From: SG8-41 sp964521405
GTDB taxonomy: Bacteria; Pseudomonadota; Gammaproteobacteria; Burkholderiales; SG8-41
Assembly (NCBI GenBank): GCA_964521405.1
Contig: CAZFRR010000108.1
Span: 1-36,024 of the forward strand
DNA length: 36,024 bases
Reading direction: 5' to 3'
Below the pieces are notes generated by a model. That model had not been told where the DNA came from, did not search any database, and saw only the letters and a program-made list of their open reading frames with translations. The position numbers and the translations under genes are program-made. This document shows, piece after piece, positions 5,799 to 12,628 of this stretch (its first letter is position 1; each line of letters opens with the position of its first letter).

Positions 5799-7010
5799 TT
5801 ACGGCAACGAGTTAGGGGCGTAACGCGTTCGGTAGCCATTCAGCGTGACCGACGTGTTACCCGGGCCCGTCACGGTCACGGTGATGAGCAGGCTTTGAGG
5901 GCGCCCGAAGGAGTCGTTGCCGATTGCGCCCAGCGACTGGGCAGCGACGTTCGCCGTGACCCGGTAGCCTTCGAGCCCGGAGATGAGGGTGCTGTCGATA
6001 TTCCGGATGCCCGTAAAGCCCGACTGTGCCACGTTCGAGTCGAAGCCGTGGTAGTCGTTGACGTTGTCGAACGGCTTGGTGGCGCTGTAGCGCGTCTCGG
6101 TCTCGCTGGCGTAGGTTTCCGGCCCGATCGCCTCCGGCAGAGTCGGGCAGCTGCCTGCGGGCTTGAGCGCCACCCCGACCATGGTCCATTCCTCCGTAGT
6201 GCCAGTCCAACTCATCGTAACCGAGGCTGCACCGGCTTCCGTAGAGCCTGCGCCAATCGATTGATTGCTGTAACCATCCCAGATTTTGGTCTGACCCGCC
6301 CCGGCAGTCTTGCTGCCCAAGGGAGTCTCCTTGGTTCCCATGAAGTCAACGACGAGATCATTCGTTGCGGCAGTGACCGTGACCGTCGGGTTCGTCCCTG
6401 TCCCGCCGGTCGCCGTAGCGGGTGTCCCGAGCGGCGTCGTCTGATGGACGCCCGTGTAGGAAGAAACCGCCACGAACGTGCCGCTTGAGTCCCCGGCTGA
6501 AACGATGACTCGCATCGTTGCGGTTTTGGCGGTGGGGTTTTTCAGGCCATACACCACGGTACGAACGTTCGCAGCCTCGGTAGCCGTGCTTATTACACTG
6601 AGTGCTTCGTTGGCTACCCCCGGATCCCAGACCACCGAGGTGATCGACGGATAAGAGTTGCTATGGACGACCTGGACAAAAACGTAGCGGTCCGATCCGC
6701 TGATGGTGTGGGTGACATTTATCGTGCCCCCTGTCTCCGAGGTCGTGCTTTTGCTGGTCGGATCCGCGGCTGGCGTTGCCACGAAAGCCGCGGTTGCCGC
6801 GCCCGGGTCGTCCGGGTCGCAGTAGGTGAAGGGCTGGAGCTGAATTTCCTCGAGCACCGCCTCGGCGATCGCGAGCGCCTGCTTGTGGATCAGCGGATCG
6901 GCGCTACTGCGCGTGGTGACGGTGATGACGCTGATAATGCCCGCCACCGAGGCGCTGACGATGACGATGAATACGATCAGCTCGACCAGCGAAAGTCCGC
7001 GCGCGCGCAC
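5799..7010 (-). CDS. mshD: MSHA minor pilin MshD with an inserted domain
   Basis: Starting at the GTG at 7010 the leader is MRARG, then LSLVELIVFIVIVSASVAG with Glu5. The MshD hallmarks ADPLIHKQALAIAEAVLEEI and LQPFTYCDPDDP follow, and further on FDNVNDYHGFD. Between these, about 210 residues (nucleotides about 6150-6790) interrupt the normal pilin of roughly 190-200 residues. The insert is beta-rich, Thr/Ser/Val-rich (VTVTAATNDLVVDFMGTK, WTGTTEEWTMVGVALK) and resembles jelly-roll domains of surface adhesins. The GTG sits in the loop of a GC-rich hairpin; the alternative ATG at 7112 would add 34 residues, largely repeat-encoded. As a minor pilin it may sit at the pilus tip, where an adhesive domain would make sense. 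Confidence 0.85.
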   Translation of the reverse strand: MRARGLSLVELIVFIVIVSASVAGIISVITVTTRSSADPLIHKQALAIAEAVLEEIQLQPFTYCDPDDPGAATAAFVATPAADPTSKSTTSETGGTINVTHTISGSDRYVFVQVVHSNSYPSITSVVWDPGVANEALSVISTATEAANVRTVVYGLKNPTAKTATMRVIVSAGDSSGTFVAVSSYTGVHQTTPLGTPATATGGTGTNPTVTVTAATNDLVVDFMGTKETPLGSKTAGAGQTKIWDGYSNQSIGAGSTEAGAASVTMSWTGTTEEWTMVGVALKPAGSCPTLPEAIGPETYASETETRYSATKPFDNVNDYHGFDSNVAQSGFTGIRNIDSTLISGLEGYRVTANVAAQSLGAIGNDSFGRPQSLLITVTVTGPGNTSVTLNGYRTRYAPNSLP

Positions 7011-7018
7011 TCTTCGCG

Positions 7019-7140
7019 CGCGCTGTTCCGGGTTCAATGTTCCGTGTTCCGTGTTCCGCGTTCCGGGTTTCACGTTCCGGGCCTTTAACTTTGAATCTTG
7101 AACTTTGAACATTGAACTTTGAACATTGAACCCGGAACAG
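7019..7140. repeat. Heptamer array A8 upstream of the mshD pilin part
   Basis: GTTCCGG, GTTCAAT, GTTCCGT and GTTCCGC units, then from about 7085 GAATCTT/GAACTTT/GAACATT/GAACCCG units ending at the mshC stop codon. The unit GTTCAAT creates ATG triplets in the minus-strand reading. The left end joins the CG-rich leader hairpin. Confidence 0.92.
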
Positions 7141-7143
7141 AGT

Positions 7144-7596
7144 TTAGGGGTGAACGTAGCCCGTCTCCGCCTCGACCACGATGATCCGCGTGGGGTCGCC
7201 GGTAATCGTGCTGGTCAGGGTGATCGTCTGCGTTGCGCTCGGGCGCCCGGCGCCGTCGAAGCTGAAGTTCACCGTGGGTGACAGCGTCACGCCGGAGGGT
7301 GCCGTCGTCGTGAGGTTAGCCCCGGTAGCCGGGTGAGCCAGCGGCGTGCCACTTGAAGGACAGGATCCGCTCCGCGCGCTGATGGCCGTAGTGGTAACGC
7401 AGACGTAAACCGTCCTGCGCCACGCAATGGCCGTCTTGTGCGCGTAGCGCACCACCATCTGCGCCTCGTCATGGAACCCGCGCGAAGCGAACGCGTCGCG
7501 GCCGATAAACCGTGGCCCGAGGAGCGCCCCCAGGAGACCCGTGATGGCGATGACGATGACCAGCTCGATGATCGTGAAGCCGCGCGCGCGCGCCAT
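7144..7596 (-). CDS. mshC: MSHA minor pilin MshC
   Basis: Starting at the ATG at 7596 the protein is MARARG, then FTIIELVIVIAITGLLGALL with Glu5, then the MshC-like LGPRFIGRDAFASRGFHDEAQ and VRYAHKTAIAWRR. About 150 residues, normal for a minor pilin. The chosen ATG lies in the 3-base loop between two GCGCGCGC arms, giving a 6-residue leader; a longer frame from 7734 adds 46 residues, most of them repeat-encoded. A GGAA from the last repeat unit is about 10 bases upstream and may serve as a weak ribosome binding site. It is separated from mshA by a strong terminator, so it should be expressed at a lower level than the major pilin. Confidence 0.87.
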   Translation of the reverse strand: MARARGFTIIELVIVIAITGLLGALLGPRFIGRDAFASRGFHDEAQMVVRYAHKTAIAWRRTVYVCVTTTAISARSGSCPSSGTPLAHPATGANLTTTAPSGVTLSPTVNFSFDGAGRPSATQTITLTSTITGDPTRIIVVEAETGYVHP

Positions 7597-7607
7597 GCGC
7601 GCGCGCT

Positions 7608-7775
7608 GTTCCGGGTTCCGGGTTCCGGGTTCCGGGTCCAATGTTCCGCGTTCCGCGTTCCGGGTTCCGCGTTCCCGGTTCAACGTTCCGGGTTCCGGGT
7701 TCCGCGTTCCGAGCTTCAGTTCCAAGAGATTCATTCCTTGAACATTGAACTTTGAACGTTGAACTTTGAACCTTT
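7608..7775. repeat. Heptamer array A9 upstream of mshC
   Basis: GTTCCGG/GTTCCGC/GTTCAAC units to about 7710, a short unlike stretch, then GAACATT/GAACTTT/GAACGTT to 7775. It joins the GC-rich leader hairpin of mshC on one side and the mshA terminator on the other. Confidence 0.93.
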
Positions 7776-7786
7776 ACTAGCACCCG

Positions 7787-7820
7787 AAAAAAAGGGGTGA
7801 ACCGGCTGCGGTTCACCCCT
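7787..7820 (-). terminator. Rho-independent terminator after mshA
   Basis: Read on the minus strand, a perfect 12-bp stem (AGGGGTGAACCG at 7793-7804 paired with 7809-7820) with loop CAGC is followed by seven U residues. It lies 45 bases after the mshA stop and should cap the major-pilin transcript while letting some readthrough into mshC. Confidence 0.95.
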
Positions 7821-7864
7821 GGTGCCCGTCGGCAGGCACTACCTGCCTCAAAAACAGCTTGCTT

Positions 7865-8323
7865 TTAGCATCCTGTAGTAACGACCGTGACGTTGCCGTT
7901 CGTGCTGTCGTATGACGCCTGGCACGTGGCACTGCCGCCGTTGGTCGGCTGGAAGGTCGATGTAGCGGCGTAGGCGGCCGTGAACCCGCTGCAGTCGGTA
8001 CCGCTGCAGCGCATCGCGGTCCCGATACCACCCGCTGCACCCGTCGGCACTCCGCCGCTGGCGCCGGTGCCGGTGCCGACGGCCACTGACTGGCCATCCG
8101 CGGTGGCCACGGTTGCAAGACCGGTGGAACCGACCACGATCCACTTCGACTGGATGACGGCGACCGCCGCGCGAAGACCGCCCGAGAAACCATTAACCGA
8201 TGAAACCCGCGCTTCCGTCTGCAGATTGACGAAGCGCGGCAGCGCGGTTGCGGCAAGGATGCCGAGAATCACGATTACCACCACCAGCTCGATCAGCGTA
8301 AAACCCCGTTGATGCCTGTTCAT
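7865..8323 (-). CDS. mshA: MSHA major pilin
   Basis: A 152-residue prepilin: leader MNRHQRG, then FTLIELVVVIVILGILAATA and LPRFVNLQTEARVSSVNGFS, the hallmark of MshA/MshB-type pilins. Two cysteine pairs in the C-terminal half (CSGTDC, then C and a terminal Cys) suit the disulphide-bounded D-region. Unlike its neighbours it has a normal short leader and a strong ribosome binding site (AGGAGAGG) before the ATG. It is preceded by a sigma-54 promoter and followed by a strong terminator, so it can be made in excess over the minor pilins. MshA is favoured over MshB because of these expression signals. Confidence 0.92.
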   Translation of the reverse strand: MNRHQRGFTLIELVVVIVILGILAATALPRFVNLQTEARVSSVNGFSGGLRAAVAVIQSKWIVVGSTGLATVATADGQSVAVGTGTGASGGVPTGAAGGIGTAMRCSGTDCSGFTAAYAATSTFQPTNGGSATCQASYDSTNGNVTVVTTGC

Positions 8324-8442
8324 ATCGCCTCTCCTTCGTTCAAAGTTGGACTACTGTACCCGATTCCATCGCCGGCTGCTGTGAACCTGCTGTGTCGTTT
8401 TCCATGACCGCGCGCGTGAAATTATTCACAATGCACCGCTTG

Positions 8443-8455
8443 CATCTCATTGATA
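8443..8455 (-). promoter_or_regulatory. 13-bp motif shared by the mshA and mshE upstream regions, copy 1
   Basis: TATCAATGAGATG on the minus strand, lying just downstream of the sigma-54 -12 element near the expected transcription start. The identical 13 bases occur upstream of mshE (12029-12041). Confidence 0.5.
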
Positions 8456-8459
8456 CCTA

Positions 8460-8475
8460 TGCAAATCCCGTGCCA
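8460..8475 (-). promoter_or_regulatory. Sigma-54 (RpoN) promoter of mshA
   Basis: The minus strand reads TGGCACGGGATTTGCA: TGGCAC (-24) and TTGCA (-12) at the required spacing, a full match to the RpoN consensus. Transcription would begin near 8449, leaving a leader of about 125 bases before mshA. Many type IV pilin genes are RpoN-dependent, usually with an enhancer-binding protein, whose site is not recognised here. Confidence 0.88.
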
Positions 8476-8528
8476 GCAGTATACCCCTGTGGGTAATTAA
8501 TTGCCAGTCTCAAGCATCTCGCGGGTCC

Positions 8529-8806
8529 CAGCGTGACGCCGGTCACGCTTCAAAGTTCCGGGTTCCGGGTTCCGGGTTCCAAGTTCAATGTTCCGGGTTC
8601 CGGGTTCCAAGTTCAATGTTCCGGGTTCCGGGTTCCGGGTTCCAAGTTCAATGTTCCGGGTTCCGGGTTCCGGGTTCCGGGTTCCGGGTTCAAGGTTCAA
8701 GGTTCAAGGTTCAAGCAAGGTTGGAGCGGGTCCTGATTCGAGGGTTCTGGTTTTGAACTTTGAACCTGGAACATGGAACATGGAACATTGAACTTGGAAC
8801 CTGGAA
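8529..8806. repeat. Heptamer array A10 with hairpin core, upstream of mshA
   Basis: This occupies most of the 484-base gap between mshA and mshG. A perfect 8-bp hairpin (AGCGTGAC, GCCG, GTCACGCT) stands at 8529-8548. From 8553 to about 8713 GTTCCGG, GTTCCAA, GTTCAAT and GTTCAAG units follow, with a 21-bp higher-order repeat near the start. After about 40 unlike bases, GAACTTT/GAACCTG/GAACATG/GAACTTG units run to the mshG stop codon at 8808. Confidence 0.93.
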
Positions 8807-8807
8807 C

Positions 8808-10037
8808 TTATCTTTTTCCGAGCGCCGCGCCGCCGAGGTCCCACATCGGCAGGAACACGCCGAGCGCGAGGATCAGCACCAGCACGCCGAGCCCCACGAT
8901 CAGCACCGGCTCGATCTGCGCGGCCAGGTTCTTGAGGGAGTACTCGACGTCGCGCTGGTAGACCTCCGCGATCTCGTTCATCATCTCGTCGAGCTCGCCG
9001 GCCTCCTCGCCCACCGCCAGCATTTGCAGCACCATAGGCGAGAAAATGCCGGCCGCCGCCGCCGCGCGCCGCAGCGACTCGCCGCGCTCCACGCCCTCGC
9101 GTATCGCATCGATCTTGCGCCTCATGTACTCGTTGTCCAGCGTGCCGGCGACGATGGTAAGCGCCTGCACCGCCGGCAAGCCGCTGCGGACCGCAAGCGC
9201 GAAGCTGCGCGCAAAACGCGCGATGGTCGCATTGAGCACGATCGGGCCCGCGATCGGGAGCTTCAACTTGAATTCGTCCCACACCAGCCGCCCCCGCTGG
9301 GAATTGATGTAGTGACGGAAGCCGAACGCCGCCACGAAGAGGATGCCGAGCAGCACCGGCCAGTAGGCCACCGTGAAATTGGAGAAGGCGATCAGCCCCT
9401 TGGTGATCGCCGGGAGTTCGGCCTTGAAGCCCGCGTAGGCCTTGGCGAAGGTGGGGATCACGAAAACGTTGACGATGCCGATCGCCACCACCATGGTGAC
9501 GATGACGAAGATGGGATAGCGGACCGCCGCGCGCACCTGGTCGTGCATGAATTTCTCGAACTCCAGGTGATGAAAGAGGCGCATGAACACTTCCTGGAGC
9601 TTGCCGGTGAACTCGCCGACGCGCACCATCGCCACGAAGAACGGGTCGAACGCCTTGGGCTGGCGCGCCATGCAGGTGGACAGTTCGTTCCCGCTCTCGA
9701 GGCCCTGGCGGAGCTCGCGCATCACGCGCGAGAGGGGGGTGTTCTCGCCGGAGCCCTCGAGGCCCTTCAGCGCGCTCATGATCGGCACGCCGGCCTTCAG
9801 CAGGATATTCATCTGCCGGCTGAACAGCAGCACGTCGGTTAGCGTGATTTTCTTTTCGGTAAAGCGCTGGAGCAGTCCCGGCTCCGCCTCCCCCGGCGCG
9901 GCCGCGATCGTGATCTCGATCGGCGTGACGCCGAGGCGCAGGAGCTCCGCCGCGACGACGTTATCGTCGGCGCCCTCGAGCTCGCCCTCCGCCATCTGCC
10001 CGCGCTCGTCGCGCCCCTTGTATGCGTATAGCGGCAT
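8808..10037 (-). CDS. mshG: MSHA inner-membrane platform protein MshG (GspF/PilC family)
   Basis: A 409-residue type II secretion F-domain protein: MPLYAYKGRDERGQMAEGEL at the start, first F domain from about residue 65 (LLFSRQMNILLKAGVPIM), membrane segments near 170-190 (IFVIVTMVVAIGIVNVFVIP) and 215-235, second F domain from about 270 (FARSFALAVRSGLPAVQAL, VLQMLAVGEEAGELDEMM), and a last membrane segment near 375-395. GspF/PilC proteins form the inner-membrane base on which the assembly ATPase acts. It lies between mshE and mshA, the classic MSHA order. Its stop codon is formed at the edge of array A10. Confidence 0.92.
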   Translation of the reverse strand: MPLYAYKGRDERGQMAEGELEGADDNVVAAELLRLGVTPIEITIAAAPGEAEPGLLQRFTEKKITLTDVLLFSRQMNILLKAGVPIMSALKGLEGSGENTPLSRVMRELRQGLESGNELSTCMARQPKAFDPFFVAMVRVGEFTGKLQEVFMRLFHHLEFEKFMHDQVRAAVRYPIFVIVTMVVAIGIVNVFVIPTFAKAYAGFKAELPAITKGLIAFSNFTVAYWPVLLGILFVAAFGFRHYINSQRGRLVWDEFKLKLPIAGPIVLNATIARFARSFALAVRSGLPAVQALTIVAGTLDNEYMRRKIDAIREGVERGESLRRAAAAAGIFSPMVLQMLAVGEEAGELDEMMNEIAEVYQRDVEYSLKNLAAQIEPVLIVGLGVLVLILALGVFLPMWDLGGAALGKR

Positions 10038-10050
10038 TTAAGATACCTGA

Positions 10051-10272
10051 AAGGCAATAGGTAAAAGGCAAAAATCAAAAATTAGAAATGCGCTGCTGGT
10101 CCGGGAGTTGCCGTTCATTTTGCCTCCACCTTGTATTTCGCCGTTCCTTTGACAGTCGCAACCGCCTTTGAAAGTATCGCTCTCAACCAGATCACGTTTC
10201 ACCGCCATGTTCCCACTCACCCTTGAAATTTTGCCTTTTGTCTTTTGATTTTTGCCTTTTGATTTTTTATTT
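10051..10272. repeat. Class B element: 7-bp AAAAATC/AAAAGGC repeats as an inverted pair
   Basis: The left arm (10051-10085) is made of AAAAGGC, AAAAATC and AAAAATT units; the right arm (10227-10272) is the inverse, GCCTTTT, GTCTTTT and GATTTTT. About 140 unique bases lie between. The element fills the 240-base gap between mshE and mshG, two genes usually adjacent. A 60-residue frame through it ends in repeat-encoded residues and is not called as a gene. Confidence 0.85.
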
Positions 10273-10277
10273 CGTGT

Positions 10278-11984
10278 TCAATCCTCAAGCTGGCTGCTGA
10301 TGCGCATCGCCTCGTCCACCGTGGTCCTGCCGGCCGCAGCCAGCATCGCGGCATGGCGGCGCAGCGTGTTGCCGGCCATCTGCTTGCGCGCCGCGACGAT
10401 GAACGCCTGGACGTCTTCGGAGTTCGCCGCCGCCACTACCGGGTTGGTCATCTCCAGTATCTCGTAGACGCCGGTGCGCCCGGAGAAGCCGGTGCTGTTG
10501 CATTGGGAGCAGCCGCTGCCGCTCATGAACTGGAAGCGGTCCACCGTATCGCCGAACTCGAGGCGCAGCCACTCGTGCTCGTTCGGCATGAGCTTGTGCT
10601 CCTTCGCGCAGCTTCGGCAAATGACGCTCACCAGGCGCTGCGCGATCACCAGCTGGAGCGATAGCGCCACCATGTAGCGCGGCGCGCCCATGTCGATCAG
10701 CCGCACCGGCGTCGAGACGGCGTCGTTGGTATGCAGGGTGGAGAACACCATGTGGCCGGTCATCGCCGCGCGCATGCCGGTCTCCACCGTCGCCTGGTCG
10801 CGCATTTCCCCCACCAGGATGACATCCGGGTCCTGGCGCAGGGCGGCGCGCAGCACGCGGTCGAAGCCAAGCTCGATTTTCTCGTTGACCTGCACCTGGT
10901 TGATGCCGGGCAGCCGGATTTCGACCGGGTCCTCGACGGTGATGATCTTGCGCTCGAGGGTGTTCAACTCGGACAACGCCGCGTAGAGCGTCGTCGTTTT
11001 CCCGCTGCCGGTGGGGCCGGTCACGAGCACCATGCCGCTCGAGCGGTGGATCACGACGCGCATCCTCTCCACCATTTCCGCCGGCATGCCGATATTGTCG
11101 ATGCCGAGCACGCCGCCCGACTGGGTCAGGAGCCGCATCACGGCCGATTCCCCGTACTGCGTGGGCATGGTCGAGAGCCGCACGTCGATCTGGATGCCGC
11201 GCACCCTCACGGCGAAACGCCCGTCCTGCGGCAGCCGCTTCTCCGAGATGTCGAGGCTCGACATGAGTTTCAGCCGCAGCACCAGCGCGGTGGCGATCTT
11301 GGCATCGGCCTCCGTCTGCAGGTGCATCACGCCGTCGATGCGGAAGCGGATCTGCAGTTTCTTCTCCAGCGGCTCGATGTGGATGTCGGAAGCCCGCTGC
11401 TGCATCGCGTCCTCGAACACCGTCTGCAGGAGCTTCACCACCGGCGCTTCCTCGAGCCCCGGCGTCGTCGTCATCGCGCCGAAGTCCACCACGCTGGTAT
11501 CGCCGAGCTCCTCCCCCAGCTCCTGCGCGAGCCCCGCAATCTGCTCGGTGCGGCGGTAGATGCGGTCGAGAGTGCGCACCACCTCCGCGCCCGTGACCAC
11601 GACGATATCGATGTTGCGCTTCAATATCCGGGCGATCTCGTCGTAGGCCGTGAGATCGGTGGGGTCGGCCATGCCGACCTTGATGGCCGCGCCGGCGTCG
11701 TCGAGCACCAGCGCGCGGAAGCGCCGTGCCGCTGACTCGGGCAGCTTGAGCACGACCTCGCGCTTGACGTTGAGCTGCTTGAGGTCGACGTAAGTGAGGT
11801 TGAGCTGGCGGGCCAGGGCTTGCGCGAGTTGCTCCTCGTGCAGGATCCCCTTGTCGGTCAGGACGCGGCCCAGCCGGCGCCCGTTTTTCTTCCCTTCCTC
11901 GAGCGCGGCCTTCAACTGCTCCTCGGTGAGCAGTTTCTGCTGTATTAGTATCTCGCCAAGACGGACTTTCTCAGGCCGGGCCAT
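10278..11984 (-). CDS. mshE: MSHA pilus assembly ATPase MshE (GspE/PilB family)
   Basis: A 568-residue assembly ATPase. Residues 8-60 are a MshEN domain with two tandem RLG motifs (8-31 and 37-60) that in MshE of Vibrio bind cyclic di-GMP. The first motif has Lys17 where Gly is usual and Gly31 where Gln is usual; the second fits. Walker A is GPTGSGKT at 323-330, Walker B lies in DVILVGEMRD, and a tetracysteine zinc site follows (CRSCAKEH and CSQCNSTG). MshE powers pilus extension and would tie it to cyclic di-GMP. It is the first gene of the operon and is divergent from trmL. Confidence 0.93.
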   Translation of the reverse strand: MARPEKVRLGEILIQQKLLTEEQLKAALEEGKKNGRRLGRVLTDKGILHEEQLAQALARQLNLTYVDLKQLNVKREVVLKLPESAARRFRALVLDDAGAAIKVGMADPTDLTAYDEIARILKRNIDIVVVTGAEVVRTLDRIYRRTEQIAGLAQELGEELGDTSVVDFGAMTTTPGLEEAPVVKLLQTVFEDAMQQRASDIHIEPLEKKLQIRFRIDGVMHLQTEADAKIATALVLRLKLMSSLDISEKRLPQDGRFAVRVRGIQIDVRLSTMPTQYGESAVMRLLTQSGGVLGIDNIGMPAEMVERMRVVIHRSSGMVLVTGPTGSGKTTTLYAALSELNTLERKIITVEDPVEIRLPGINQVQVNEKIELGFDRVLRAALRQDPDVILVGEMRDQATVETGMRAAMTGHMVFSTLHTNDAVSTPVRLIDMGAPRYMVALSLQLVIAQRLVSVICRSCAKEHKLMPNEHEWLRLEFGDTVDRFQFMSGSGCSQCNSTGFSGRTGVYEILEMTNPVVAAANSEDVQAFIVAARKQMAGNTLRRHAAMLAAAGRTTVDEAMRISSQLED

Positions 11985-12028
11985 GTGCGCCTTTTATTGA
12001 TCTTGAGAGTACCATTAACTTCCTGATA

Positions 12029-12041
12029 CATCTCATTGATA
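12029..12041 (-). promoter_or_regulatory. 13-bp motif shared by the mshA and mshE upstream regions, copy 2
   Basis: TATCAATGAGATG on the minus strand about 45-57 bases upstream of the mshE start, identical to 8443-8455. No sigma-54 box is seen here, so the two sites share the motif but not the promoter type. Confidence 0.5.
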
Positions 12042-12081
12042 TGTAAAGATATCTTGTTTTTGGAACGAGGGCAACATCCTT

Positions 12082-12546
12082 ATGCTTGAAGTGGTGCTGT
12101 TCGAGCCGGAAATTCCGCCCAATGCCGGCAATGTCATCCGGCTGTGCGCCAACACCGGATGCCGCTTGCATCTAGTGCACCCGCTGGGATTCTCGTTGCG
12201 CAACAAGCAATTGCAGCGAGCGGGCCTGGATTACCACGCGTTCGCGGAACTCGTTCAGCATGAGGATTGGGGCGCGTGCCGTAGTGCGCTTGCGGGCCGG
12301 CGAATGTTCGCCGTTTCGACACGCGGCGCCACCCGACACGACCAACCGCGTTACGACGAAAACGATGTGTTCGTTTTCGGCCCCGAGACGCGCGGCTTGC
12401 CGCAGGAAGTGCTTGAGGAATTTGCGCCGGAGCGGCGCATCCGGGTGCCGATGCTGGAGGCGAGCCGCAGCCTGAACCTGTCGAACGCGGTGGCCGTGGT
12501 CGTCTATGAAGCCTGGCGCCAACTTGGTTTTCGCGGCGGAGCTTGA
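12082..12546 (+). CDS. trmL: tRNA (cytidine(34)-2'-O)-methyltransferase TrmL
   Basis: A 154-residue SPOUT methyltransferase of the TrmL type. The three knot motifs are visible: PPNAGNVIRLCANTG at 12-26, FGPETRGLP at about 99-107, and MLEASRSLNLSNAVAVVVYE near the C-terminus. TrmL methylates the 2'-OH of the wobble base in tRNA-Leu isoacceptors, using S-adenosylmethionine. Length is that of the family. The gene is divergent from mshE and convergent with gpsA, with a class C inverted repeat after its stop. Confidence 0.95.
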   Translation: MLEVVLFEPEIPPNAGNVIRLCANTGCRLHLVHPLGFSLRNKQLQRAGLDYHAFAELVQHEDWGACRSALAGRRMFAVSTRGATRHDQPRYDENDVFVFGPETRGLPQEVLEEFAPERRIRVPMLEASRSLNLSNAVAVVVYEAWRQLGFRGGA

Positions 12547-12549
12547 TCT

Positions 12550-12624
12550 AACCGCGGAGACGCCGAGACGCAGAGTCGTTCGAATGATTTCTTCGAGCCT
12601 TTGCGCCTCCGCGCCTCTGCGGTA
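12550..12624. repeat. Class C element C1: 8-bp GCGGAGAC repeats as an inverted pair
   Basis: Left arm 12550-12575 (GCGGAGAC, GCCGAGAC, GCAGAG) and right arm 12599-12624 in inverse orientation, around a 23-base core containing CTTCGAG. It lies between the convergent genes trmL and gpsA, so it could act as a two-way terminator although it has no U-tract. Confidence 0.85.
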
Positions 12625-12628
12625 AAGA

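Noticed and set aside
7865..8323. Assignment as MshB instead of MshA
   Set aside because: The strong ribosome binding site, sigma-54 promoter and terminator point to the major pilin; sequence alone does not fully separate the two.
10038..10220. Minus-strand frame of 60 residues between mshG and mshE
   Set aside because: Its C-terminal part is encoded by the class B arm, no family is recognised, and no ribosome binding site is evident.
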